DNA from: Parcubacteria group bacterium Athens0714_12
GTDB lineage: Bacteria; Patescibacteriota; Patescibacteriia; UBA2591; VMGY01
NCBI GenBank assembly: GCA_007378955.1
Contig: VMGY01000008.1
Span: forward strand, 1-33,147
DNA length: 33,147 bases
Direction: 5' to 3'
In this document: positions 1-7,926 of the stretch, one piece after another
Position numbering within the stretch: position 1 is the first letter of the stretch
How the letters are laid out: each line of letters opens with the position of its first letter
The notes under the pieces: generated by a model
Told to the model about the DNA's origin: nothing
Seen by the model: the letters and a program-made list of their open reading frames with translations, nothing else
Databases searched by the model: none
Made by a program: the position numbers and the translations under genes

Positions 1-103
1 TGCATAGATTGTATAGAGTTAATTTTAGCTCTATACCTTAATTCATCCAGCCGCATAGTCAATCCTTTCTAGTGTCAAGTGTATCATGAACGAGTGCAAA
101 AGG

Positions 104-131
104 TTGACATTTATTAAGAAAAAACTATAAT
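104..131 (+). promoter_or_regulatory. Consensus sigma-70 promoter: TTGACA, 16-nt spacer, TATAAT
   Basis: ttgaca at 104-109 and tataat at 126-131, about 30 nt upstream of the ATG at 163. Confidence 0.85.
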
Positions 132-162
132 ATGATAATCTCTTTTTTTGTTAATTTTTTTT

Positions 163-1206
163 ATGAATTCGCCAATTTTTCAAGAAATCCATAAATTACT
201 TAATCAAGCTAATAAAATTTTAATCATTTTTAAAAAAGATTATTCTTTGGATATAATTTCCGCCGCCTTGGCTTTGTTTTTATTTTTAAAAAAATTAGAC
301 AAGGAGGTGGCAATCATTTGCGAAAAAACAGATTTTCCTCCCGAATATTTTTCTTTGCCGCGAATAGAGGAAATAAAAAACAAATTTAATTTTTTGTTAA
401 AATCCTTACTTGCCATTAATACGGCAAAAGCTGAAATAAAAGAGATTAGCTATGCCATGGAAAAAGATAAGCTGGATATTTTTATTGCCCATGAAAAAGG
501 CTGTTTAAGCCCCAAAGAAGTTTCCATTTTTTTTATTTATCCCTTTGACTTGATTTTTGTTCTCGGCACCCAAAATTTGAATTTATTAGGCGAGAATTTT
601 GAAAGTTATAGAAAAATTTTTGAAAAACCGATTATTAATTTTGATTATAAAAAAGAGAATGAAAACTTTGGCCAAATAAATTTTATAGATTCGCAAAGCG
701 CTTCTTGTTCCGAAATGATTTTAGAATTGATCGGTTATTTTAATAAAGATTATTTTTTTGACGAAAAAATAAAAACTTGTTTGTTGAATGGAATGGTCGG
801 CGATGATAAAAACTATTTTGTGCCGATAAAAAGCGGCCTTAATTTAAAACTTTTAGGCAATGCTTTGAGCAATCTTAAATTTAATTCAGAAAAAAATGTT
901 TTTTGGACTCTTTTAAGCCGCGATGATTTCAACGGGGCGGAAGCGCGGGAGAATGATTTGATTTTACTGTCCAAGGGGCTATTAAATTATCTTCGCCAAG
1001 GCAAACTTTTGATTTTATTTTATGAAGATGAATTTAATAAAATAAAAGTTCAGTTTTTCTCGCTGAATAGGGAAATAAATATTTTAGAAAAATTTAAAAT
1101 TTTTAACCCGAGAGGAACTTTTAATTTCGCTGAATTTTCAATAGAAGAAAAAAATTTAATTGAAGCGGAAAATTCAGTGATTGAAAAAATTTTTGAAATT
1201 TTTTAA
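163..1206 (+). CDS. DHH/NrnA-like phosphoesterase family protein, probably catalytically degenerate
   Basis: ORF track begins at a TTG at 148; the ATG at 163 (MNSPIFQEIHKLL) fits the promoter better. Fold-like similarity to DHH proteins (SAALALFLFLKKL, NENFGQINFIDSQSASCSEMILELI), but DHH is replaced by DYK. Confidence 0.6.
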   Translation: MNSPIFQEIHKLLNQANKILIIFKKDYSLDIISAALALFLFLKKLDKEVAIICEKTDFPPEYFSLPRIEEIKNKFNFLLKSLLAINTAKAEIKEISYAMEKDKLDIFIAHEKGCLSPKEVSIFFIYPFDLIFVLGTQNLNLLGENFESYRKIFEKPIINFDYKKENENFGQINFIDSQSASCSEMILELIGYFNKDYFFDEKIKTCLLNGMVGDDKNYFVPIKSGLNLKLLGNALSNLKFNSEKNVFWTLLSRDDFNGAEARENDLILLSKGLLNYLRQGKLLILFYEDEFNKIKVQFFSLNREINILEKFKIFNPRGTFNFAEFSIEEKNLIEAENSVIEKIFEIF

Positions 1207-1234
1207 ATTCATATTTAATTGCTATAATAAAGAG

Positions 1235-1249
1235 TAAGTTATAAGTTAT
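1235..1249 (+). repeat. Heptamer repeat, copy A (taagttataagttat), 3 nt upstream of tRNA-Ile
   Basis: Two TAAGTTA units seen directly; same family as the other copies listed. Confidence 0.6.
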
Positions 1250-1252
1250 CTG

Positions 1253-1328
1253 GGGCATGTAGCTCAGCGGTCAGAGCACTTGACTTATAATCAAGTGGTC
1301 CTGGGTTCAAATCCCAGCATGCCCACCA
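1253..1328 (+). tRNA. tRNA-Ile, anticodon TAT (UAU), CCA encoded
   Basis: Cloverleaf folded by hand: gggcatg/catgccc acceptor, gctc/gagc D stem, cttga-cttataa-tcaag anticodon arm, ctggg-ttcaaat-cccag T arm, then ACCA. Confidence 0.9.
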
Positions 1329-1435
1329 ATCACAACTGCATTTGCATGTTTTATGACAATTTATTTATAAGGTAATAAACTATATAAAGCCGGGGTCGAT
1401 GGTTTGAATCCATCTACGGTCAAATCCATCACACA

Positions 1436-1464
1436 TTGACTTTTATATAATTTCGTGGTATCAT
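1436..1464 (+). promoter_or_regulatory. Sigma-70-like promoter: TTGACT, 17-nt spacer, TATCAT
   Basis: Upstream of the 66-aa ORF with a strong Shine-Dalgarno. Confidence 0.55.
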
Positions 1465-1522
1465 ATTTTTAAATGAGATATAAAAATTTATTAGTATAAA
1501 AAATAAAAAAAGGAGGGGGAAG

Positions 1523-1723
1523 ATGGGGAAAATAATTTTATCGTTGAAAATTCAAGAGGATGTTTTCATTATTAAAGCAGACTCCATCGCCTCCATGTTG
1601 CCGGCGATGAAGAATCTTGCCGAAACATTGAGGAAAAAAAAATTTACAGAAATTTTGGAAAAAGAATTGGATAAAATGGAGCTTTGTTTTGCAAGGGATC
1701 GCACGGGGCTCCAAAGTTGGTAA
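1523..1723 (+). CDS. Small hypothetical protein (66 aa)
   Basis: ATG preceded by a strong SD (aaaggaggggga) and a promoter at 1436-1464. Confidence 0.6.
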   Translation: MGKIILSLKIQEDVFIIKADSIASMLPAMKNLAETLRKKKFTEILEKELDKMELCFARDRTGLQSW

Positions 1724-1819
1724 AATTTTAGATTAGGGGGTCTATTGATAAAATGGGCCCTTTTAATTTAAAAATATAATGGCCGCTTGCCAAGAAATAA
1801 AAGAATTGTTATACTAATT

Positions 1820-1840
1820 TAAGTTATTAGTTATAAGTTA
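1820..1840 (+). repeat. Heptamer repeat, copy B (taagttattagttataagtta)
   Basis: Three 7-nt units seen directly; upstream of rpsT. Confidence 0.65.
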
Positions 1841-1909
1841 ATTATTATGCCCGATAGTACAACTTCAATAGTTCAGGCTATCGGGGCAATGATATTTTAA
1901 TATTTAATA

Positions 1910-1944
1910 ATAACTTATGAGATTAAAATGATCTCATAAGTTAT
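1910..1944 (+). promoter_or_regulatory. Perfect 14-bp stem, 7-nt loop hairpin in the rpsT leader
   Basis: ataacttatgagat - taaaatg - atctcataagttat, ending 10 nt before the rpsT ATG. Confidence 0.7.
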
Positions 1945-1954
1945 ACTACCGGGT

Positions 1955-2230
1955 ATGCCGATTAAAAAAGCCGCTTATAAAGCTTTAAGACAAAATAAAA
2001 AAAGAGCTTTAAAAAATAAAGCCGTAAAAAATAAAATTAAATCTTTGGAAAAAAAGTTCGCCAAAGAAATCAAAAATAAAGATAAGGCCAAACTTCAGGC
2101 TGTCTTTTTGCAAATTCAAAAAGCTTTAGATAAAGCGGTTAAAAACGAGATAATCAAAAAGAATAAGGCGAGCAGGAAAAAATCTAGGCTAAGTAAATTT
2201 TTGCGACAAATAGATTCAGTAAAATCTTAG
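1955..2230 (+). CDS. rpsT: 30S ribosomal protein bS20
   Basis: Short, Lys/Ala-rich: MPIKKAAYKALRQNKKRALKNKAVKNKIKSLEKKF...NKASRKKSRLSKFL. Confidence 0.9.
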   Translation: MPIKKAAYKALRQNKKRALKNKAVKNKIKSLEKKFAKEIKNKDKAKLQAVFLQIQKALDKAVKNEIIKKNKASRKKSRLSKFLRQIDSVKS

Positions 2231-3164
2231 GATTTATTTGAGTAGTTTTAGATTTAAAATCTATATCCAAAAGCTGGGCATAGATTTTTTTTAATTCTTC
2301 CAAAGAATATTTTTGGCTTTGCTGAACCGCTTTTTTTAAAACAAAAGGATGGAGCTTAAAATGCGAATTTATTTCAAACGATTTAATTTTTTTTTCCAGC
2401 AGATCTTTTACTTGAAGCAAAATTTTAAACTGTCTGATTAGCATGGTTAGTAAATATATTGGGCTGATGCCGCTTTCTATTTGTTCGTTAATTAATTTCA
2501 AGGAAACTTTTATATTTTTATTTCCGACCGCGTCGACTAAATTAAAAATATTTTCATCTAATTTCGCTTTAGTCAGCAACTCCACGTCATTCTTATTTAT
2601 CATTTCTTTGCCTTTATAGGCGGATAATTTATTTATTTCCTGGCTCATTTGCCATAAATTATCGCCCACAAAGGCGATGAGCAGATTTAGGGCCTGAAAA
2701 TCAATTTCGCTGTTTTGATTTTTTACTTCATTGACAACCCATTGTTTTAATTTTTCTTCCGAAAGCATGGGAAATTCAAAAACATATTTAATTTTTTTTA
2801 ATTGGCTGATTAAGTCCGGCGCGTTTTTTTTGGCCTTATCCTTCGGGCTTTGTTTTTTTATTTCTTTTTCCCAAAAAATTAAAATCAAATTTTTATCTTC
2901 TTCCAATTTTTTAAACCATGGCGACAATTCGTCCAAAATATTTTTTTTAAAGCTTTTCGCGTTTTCTAAAATAACCATTTTTTTCTTGGTTAAAAAACTA
3001 TGGGTGAAAAGCGCGTTTTTTAATTTATCCAGGGAAACATTTTCCTCGTCAAAAATAAAAATATTCCCTCCGCTTTTATCAATTTCCCTTTTGAATTTTT
3101 CTTTTAATTGATTTAATTTGCCGCGGGAAGAATAAGTATTCTGGCCATGAAGAAAGATAATCAT
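2184..3164 (-). CDS. holA: DNA polymerase III delta subunit
   Basis: 326 aa; MIIFLHGQNTYSSRGKLNQLKEKF, ENAKSF, LLTMLIRQFKILLQVKDL are typical of HolA. Confidence 0.85.
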   Translation of the reverse strand: MIIFLHGQNTYSSRGKLNQLKEKFKREIDKSGGNIFIFDEENVSLDKLKNALFTHSFLTKKKMVILENAKSFKKNILDELSPWFKKLEEDKNLILIFWEKEIKKQSPKDKAKKNAPDLISQLKKIKYVFEFPMLSEEKLKQWVVNEVKNQNSEIDFQALNLLIAFVGDNLWQMSQEINKLSAYKGKEMINKNDVELLTKAKLDENIFNLVDAVGNKNIKVSLKLINEQIESGISPIYLLTMLIRQFKILLQVKDLLEKKIKSFEINSHFKLHPFVLKKAVQQSQKYSLEELKKIYAQLLDIDFKSKTTQINPKILLNLFVAKIYLA

Positions 3165-3243
3165 AATCTAAGATACTAATAAATACTTAATGATACGAAT
3201 AAAATTGAAATTATATTTGTAATTTGCGCAATGCAATTTATAA

Positions 3244-5988
3244 TTAATAGCTCGTCATTTCGCCCCAGTTATTTCCTATTTTTATTTCCACTTCAATCGG
3301 CGCTTTTATTTTGATTATATTTTCCATAATGTCTTTTATTTTTTTAATCTTTTCTTCCATCTTTTCTTTTTTTATTTCAAAAACCAATTCATCGTGCACT
3401 TGCAAAAGCATTTTTATTGAATCGTCTTTTTCTATAAGCTTGGAATGAATTTCAATCATCGCTAATTTTATCAAATCAGCCGCCAGCCCCTGAACAGGCA
3501 TATTAATCGCCATTCTTTCCGCCGCTTTTCTGATTTGGTCTATATTGGAAGCGATTTCCGGCAAATAACGTTTTCTGCCGAATAAAGTTTCCGCGTAACC
3601 CAATTTTTTGGCTAAAGCAATGGTTTGCTCGATATAATCTTTAACCCCTGTGTAAATTTTAAAATATTCGTTAATGAAATTTTCCGCTTCCGCCAAAGAA
3701 AAATCAGCCGCTTCCGCCAATCCCTTGCTGCCAATGCCATACTGAATGCCAAAATTTACCGTCTTAGCCACCCGCCTCATGCTTGGTGTAACTTCTTCAA
3801 GCAGGCGATTGTAAATTTCCGCCGCTGTCCGAGCATGGATATCTTCGCCTTTTCGGAAAGATTCAAGCATTCTCTGGTCATTAGCCAATGAAGCGATAAT
3901 TCTTAATTCAATTTGCGAATAATCAATTGAAACCAATTCATAGCCCTTTTCCACGATAAAAGCTTTTCTTATCTGATTTCCCAATTCAGTTTTAATGGGA
4001 ATGTTTTGTAAATTCGGCTTGGAAGAAGATAGCCGGCCGGTAGCAGTGATTGTTTGGTTAAAGCTGGTGTGGACCCTTTTTGTTTTTTGATTGATTAATT
4101 TAGGCAAGGCATCTATATAAGTTGATTTTAATTTAGACAATTCCCTGTAATGGGAAATTAAATTTATAATCGGATGCCTTTTTTTTAATTTTTCCAGCTC
4201 GCTGGCCGCGGTTGACAGGCCGGTTTTTCCTTTTCTGATTTCATAAGAAGAGATTTTTAATTTTTCAAACAATATTTCTTTTAATTGCCCGGGGGAATTG
4301 ATATTAAACGGACAACCGGCCAATTGATGAATTTCATCTTGTATTTTTTTAATTTTTTCTTCCGCTTTATTTGATAAATTTTTTAATAAATCAATATCAA
4401 TCTTGATGCCGTTTTTTTCCATTTCAGCCAAAATAGGAATGAGTGGAATTTCTATTTTTTCAAAAACGCTTTTAACTTTTTCTTCTTCTAATTTTTTTTC
4501 TAAATTTTTCATTAAACGAAAAGTATAATCCGCGTCTTCGCAAGAATAATAAGACAAATTTTCCAAAGGAACCGATTCCATGGTCATTTGATTTTTGCCC
4601 TTTTTGCCGATTAAACTTTCAATGCTGATTTTTTGGTGGCCGAATTCATTAAAAGTCAGAGAGTCTAAATCATGCGCTCTTGAACCCGGATTTAAAAGAT
4701 AGGAGGCGATCATCGTGTCGAAATTTATTCCTTTCAAATCAATGCCGCTTTCTCTCAAAATTTCCAAATCATATTTGATATTGTGCCCGCATTTTTTAAT
4801 TTCCGGATTTTCCAAAATCGGTTTTAAATCATTTTTGATTTCAAGAAGCAAATCTTTAACGCTGACAAAATAAGCCATCCCGGCTTGCCAGCAAAAACTG
4901 ATACCCAGCAATTTAACTTTAAAAGGGTCCAAACCGGTTGTTTCGGTGTCTATGACAAACAATTTTTCCTTTCGTATTTTTTCCATAAAATCTTTAAAAT
5001 CCGTTTTGTTATTTATCAAATAATAATTTTCTTTTTTCGCCGCGGATTTTTTTTCTTTCTCGTCTTCCAAAAGGGAACTCTGGTGGAAGATATGGACTTC
5101 TTTGGAAAAAGGAATTTTAGACAGTAAGCTTCTAAATTCCAATTCTTGAAACAATTTGATTATTTTTTCTTTATTAAATTCTTTCATTTCGCAATCTTTT
5201 AAATTAATATCTATGGGAACGTCTTTAATAATTGTCACTAATTTTTTACTCAAGAAGGCGTCCTTTTTGCGTTCTAAAAGCAGTTTTTTTATTCTTTCGG
5301 TTATTTCATATTTTTTAATTATTTTTCCTTCTAAAAATTTATAAAGATTTTCCAAGGAACCGAAAGTTTTAATCAGCTCTATGGCGGTTTTTTCTCCAAT
5401 TCCCTTGACGCCGGCGATATTATCCGAAGGGTCGCCTTTTAAAGCCTTGAAATCAATTAATTGTTCCGGCTTTAATCCGCCATAACGTTCTTGCACGGCT
5501 TTTTGGTTGTAAATCACCGTATCAACAATTCCTTTTTTTAAGGTAAAAACTCTGGTTTTTTCATTGACTAACTGCAAAGCGTCCAAATCCCCGGTGACGA
5601 TAATATTTTCAAATCCTTCAATTTCGCCTTTTTTACTTAAAGCGCCAATGAGGTCATCAGCTTCATAACCGGCCTTTTCAAAAATAGAAACATTAAAAGC
5701 GTTTAAAAGCTTTTTGACGATAGGTATTTGGTCATAAAATTCCTGCGCTTGCTTGACGCGCGTTGCTTTATATTCTTTGCATTCCTGATGTCTGAAAGTC
5801 GGCTCTTTCCGGTCAAAAGCCACCGCCAAATAATCTGGTTTTAAATCCCTTAAAGCTTTCAGGAAAATTAAAGTAAAGCCATAAACAGCATTAAGCAATT
5901 CACCCTTTTTATTGCTTAAAGGCGGTATGGCGTGCCAAGCCCGATGAAGCAGGGCGTGGCCGTCAACAATAACAAATTTTTTAGCCAT
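3244..5988 (-). CDS. polA: DNA polymerase I
   Basis: 914 aa; FEN domain (FVIVDGHALLHRAWHA), 3'-5' exonuclease motifs (FVIDTETTGLDP, HNIKYDLEIL, YSCEDADYT), polymerase motifs (SIDYSQIELRI, RRVAKTVNFGIQYG, QVHDELVFE). Confidence 0.98.
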   Translation of the reverse strand: MAKKFVIVDGHALLHRAWHAIPPLSNKKGELLNAVYGFTLIFLKALRDLKPDYLAVAFDRKEPTFRHQECKEYKATRVKQAQEFYDQIPIVKKLLNAFNVSIFEKAGYEADDLIGALSKKGEIEGFENIIVTGDLDALQLVNEKTRVFTLKKGIVDTVIYNQKAVQERYGGLKPEQLIDFKALKGDPSDNIAGVKGIGEKTAIELIKTFGSLENLYKFLEGKIIKKYEITERIKKLLLERKKDAFLSKKLVTIIKDVPIDINLKDCEMKEFNKEKIIKLFQELEFRSLLSKIPFSKEVHIFHQSSLLEDEKEKKSAAKKENYYLINNKTDFKDFMEKIRKEKLFVIDTETTGLDPFKVKLLGISFCWQAGMAYFVSVKDLLLEIKNDLKPILENPEIKKCGHNIKYDLEILRESGIDLKGINFDTMIASYLLNPGSRAHDLDSLTFNEFGHQKISIESLIGKKGKNQMTMESVPLENLSYYSCEDADYTFRLMKNLEKKLEEEKVKSVFEKIEIPLIPILAEMEKNGIKIDIDLLKNLSNKAEEKIKKIQDEIHQLAGCPFNINSPGQLKEILFEKLKISSYEIRKGKTGLSTAASELEKLKKRHPIINLISHYRELSKLKSTYIDALPKLINQKTKRVHTSFNQTITATGRLSSSKPNLQNIPIKTELGNQIRKAFIVEKGYELVSIDYSQIELRIIASLANDQRMLESFRKGEDIHARTAAEIYNRLLEEVTPSMRRVAKTVNFGIQYGIGSKGLAEAADFSLAEAENFINEYFKIYTGVKDYIEQTIALAKKLGYAETLFGRKRYLPEIASNIDQIRKAAERMAINMPVQGLAADLIKLAMIEIHSKLIEKDDSIKMLLQVHDELVFEIKKEKMEEKIKKIKDIMENIIKIKAPIEVEIKIGNNWGEMTSY

Positions 5989-6015
5989 ATTCCCATTTTA
6001 CCCTTTTTTCTCAAA

Positions 6016-6036
6016 TAAAAAAAGCCCCTCGGGCTT
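6016..6036 (-). terminator. Rho-independent terminator downstream of tRNA-Cys
   Basis: aagccc-ctc-gggctt stem; T run on the minus strand. Confidence 0.6.
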
Positions 6037-6111
6037 AATATAAAAAATGATTAAATTATTGATTTTGATTGTTTGCTGCCAGTCCAAGGCTGGCGAACCA
6101 TGAGCTGGCAA

Positions 6112-6150
6112 GTTGTTTGTTATTGGTTGTAAGTTATTAGTTATAAGTTA
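6112..6150 (+). repeat. Heptamer repeat, copy C (gttgtttgttattggttgtaagttattagttataagtta), 3 nt from the tRNA-Cys 3' end
   Basis: Direct reading; tandem 7-nt units. Confidence 0.7.
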
Positions 6151-6153
6151 CCC

Positions 6154-6228
6154 TGGAGGTGCCGGTGGGATTTGAACCCACGAATAACAGTTTTGCAGAC
6201 TGTTGCCTTACCACTTGGCTACGGCACC
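6154..6228 (-). tRNA. tRNA-Cys, anticodon GCA, CCA encoded
   Basis: Reverse complement ggtgccgtagccaagtggtaaggcaacagtctgcaaaactgttattcgtgggttcaaatcccaccggcacctcca. Confidence 0.95.
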
Positions 6229-6302
6229 TTAATTAATTAAATATTAACAAAAGATTTTTTTTAAGGCAAACTCGGCAGTACCGGATTGTCCTATCGGGCA
6301 AA

Positions 6303-6325
6303 CAAAAAAAGGTCCGAAGACCTTT
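6303..6325 (-). terminator. Rho-independent terminator after the 106-aa ORF
   Basis: aaaggtc-cgaa-gaccttt with a T run on the minus strand. Confidence 0.6.
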
Positions 6326-6345
6326 TATAAAGAATCAAAATCAAA

Positions 6346-6666
6346 TTACATTTCGCTTTCTGAATTTTCCGAAATTCCCAAATCGTCTAAATTTTCTTCC
6401 CCTTTTGATTCTTCCAATCCTTTTTCTTCCTGTTCAATGACATCGTCCCATTCTTCCGTATCTTTGCCGACCAAAGCTTTTAATTTGCTTTTGAAATTTT
6501 GGTTGAATTCTTTAATAAGCTCGGAGTCTTTTTGGAAAACTTTGATTAATTTTTCCAAGGAATCTTTCGGCAGAATAGGCAAAAATATCAAAAGATCGTT
6601 CTGATCTTCCAATGAAATTTCAGACTGGTTTAAAATTTGTCGCAATTCTTCAAGAAGTCTAGACAT
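6346..6666 (-). CDS. Hypothetical acidic protein (106 aa)
   Basis: Single ORF followed by a terminator. Confidence 0.6.
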   Translation of the reverse strand: MSRLLEELRQILNQSEISLEDQNDLLIFLPILPKDSLEKLIKVFQKDSELIKEFNQNFKSKLKALVGKDTEEWDDVIEQEEKGLEESKGEENLDDLGISENSESEM

Positions 6667-6677
6667 TTTTTTCTTTT

Positions 6678-6836
6678 TTATCGTCTATCGGCGTATATCT
6701 CTGCCCTCCTTTTCATTTCAGTGTCTTGGTTGATTTCTTTCAATAGTTCAAGAGTCGCTTCTTTGATAACCAAATTATTTTCTTGGTTTTCTTTTTCCAC
6801 ATTTTCCATTCCTCCAAATAATTCCGGGTTAGGCAT
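6678..6836 (-). CDS. Small hypothetical protein (52 aa), below the ORF-track cutoff
   Basis: Reverse-strand reading MPNPELFGGMENVEKENQENNLVIKEATLELLKEINQDTEMKRRAEIYADRR, stop just upstream of the 106-aa ORF. Confidence 0.4.
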   Translation of the reverse strand: MPNPELFGGMENVEKENQENNLVIKEATLELLKEINQDTEMKRRAEIYADRR

Positions 6837-6864
6837 AAAATTTATTTAATTAATTTTTTACTCC

Positions 6865-6945
6865 GTGAAATCACGCCTGTCCCGCACTGAACTTGTTATG
6901 GTGCGGGGCTTCGCGGGAATCCGCCTCAATAGTGGATTATTTCAC
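6865..6945. repeat. Nested inverted repeat / structured element
   Basis: Outer arms gtgaaat (6865-6871)/atttcac (6939-6945); inner arms cccgcac (6881-6887)/gtgcggg (6901-6907); extra aatcc/ggatt arm. Confidence 0.6.
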
Positions 6946-7027
6946 TGAATTAATAATTCCATCATAAGCCATTTTTTTTCTTTTGTCAATGTTTTGCGCG
7001 AGATGAGCGCATTCTTTGGTTTTTCAG

Positions 7028-7063
7028 CCCATTGCCAAAATAAATTTGGCAATGGGTTTTTTT
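7028..7063 (+). terminator. Strong Rho-independent terminator with no upstream plus-strand CDS
   Basis: cccattgccaaa-ataaa-tttggcaatggg followed by T7. Confidence 0.8.
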
Positions 7064-7137
7064 GGATTTTGTAAAATTTACAGATAAAGAAAATTGTTGT
7101 AGAATATAATAATATCCTTTAAATTTGCCAGATTATT

Positions 7138-7473
7138 ATGAATCAAGAAAAATGGCTGGATTTAAAATTAAAAACTAAAGAAAAATTCGGCATTGCCAAG
7201 GAAAGCTCGGAAGAGTTGGAATTGGCGGAAAAAGAAGACGGGACGAAAATTATGGAAAAGAAAGAAATTATTGAATTTGAATCGCCGATGGGAAGGATAA
7301 AATTGGAAAAAATTTCCAAGCCGAAAGTGATAGGCAAAAAGACCTTGTATTCAAGGCGGATTGGCAGTAATATTGAAGTGAAATATGATTATTCGCCGGA
7401 CGAAATAATCCATCAATTAAAAGCCTACAAACAGGATAATGGCCAATGGCAGGAAATAACATATAATTTTTAA
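7138..7473 (+). CDS. Hypothetical protein (111 aa)
   Basis: ATG start; TATAAT at 7105-7110; directly upstream of the next CDS. Confidence 0.6.
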   Translation: MNQEKWLDLKLKTKEKFGIAKESSEELELAEKEDGTKIMEKKEIIEFESPMGRIKLEKISKPKVIGKKTLYSRRIGSNIEVKYDYSPDEIIHQLKAYKQDNGQWQEITYNF

Positions 7474-7486
7474 TAATTTAAGAATT

Positions 7487-7741
7487 ATGCCAGAAGAAAA
7501 ATTAATCGGCAAAATTACCCATTACTTTGACAAAATCGGCGTCGCGGTTTTGGAATTAACCAAGGCCGGCCTGAAAGTCGGCGAGACGATTCATGTTACG
7601 GGCCACGGGGCTGATTTTACGCAAGCAGTTGGTTCAATGCAAGTAGAGCATGAGAATGTAGAAAAAGCGAAAAAAGGCGACGCGGTCGGAATGAAAATTG
7701 ACGAGCCGGTAAAAGAAGGCGCCGAAGTTTACAAAGTTTAA
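7487..7741 (+). CDS. Small translation-factor beta-barrel (EF-Tu domain 2-like) protein
   Basis: EKLIGKITHYFDKIGVAVLELTKAGLKVGETIHVTGHGADFTQAVGSMQVEHENVEKAKKGDAVGMKI; no GTPase domain. Confidence 0.65.
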   Translation: MPEEKLIGKITHYFDKIGVAVLELTKAGLKVGETIHVTGHGADFTQAVGSMQVEHENVEKAKKGDAVGMKIDEPVKEGAEVYKV

Positions 7742-7804
7742 AAAATCTTTAAAACCAGAATAAATTTTTTTAGGGAGTTAGTTTTTTATTTTTCAAATTC
7801 ATTC

Positions 7805-7833
7805 ACCCGCGTTTTTAGCGCGGGTTTTATTTT
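7805..7833 (+). terminator. Rho-independent terminator
   Basis: acccgcg-loop-cgcgggt followed by a T-rich tract. Confidence 0.75.
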
Positions 7834-7926
7834 AGAGCAAGGTGTTGATACGTGATATTGCTTTATTTTCTTTTTTCTTTTATAATTGATAAGAATAAAT
7901 TTTGAGCTTTACTCTCTTTAAGTTTT

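Noticed and set aside
11-36. gtatagag...ctctatac hairpin at the left edge
   Set aside because: 8-bp stem without enough context; cannot tell whether it is a terminator or chance
1235-1840. Treating heptamer arrays as a CRISPR
   Set aside because: 7-nt units with no unique spacers and no cas genes in the window
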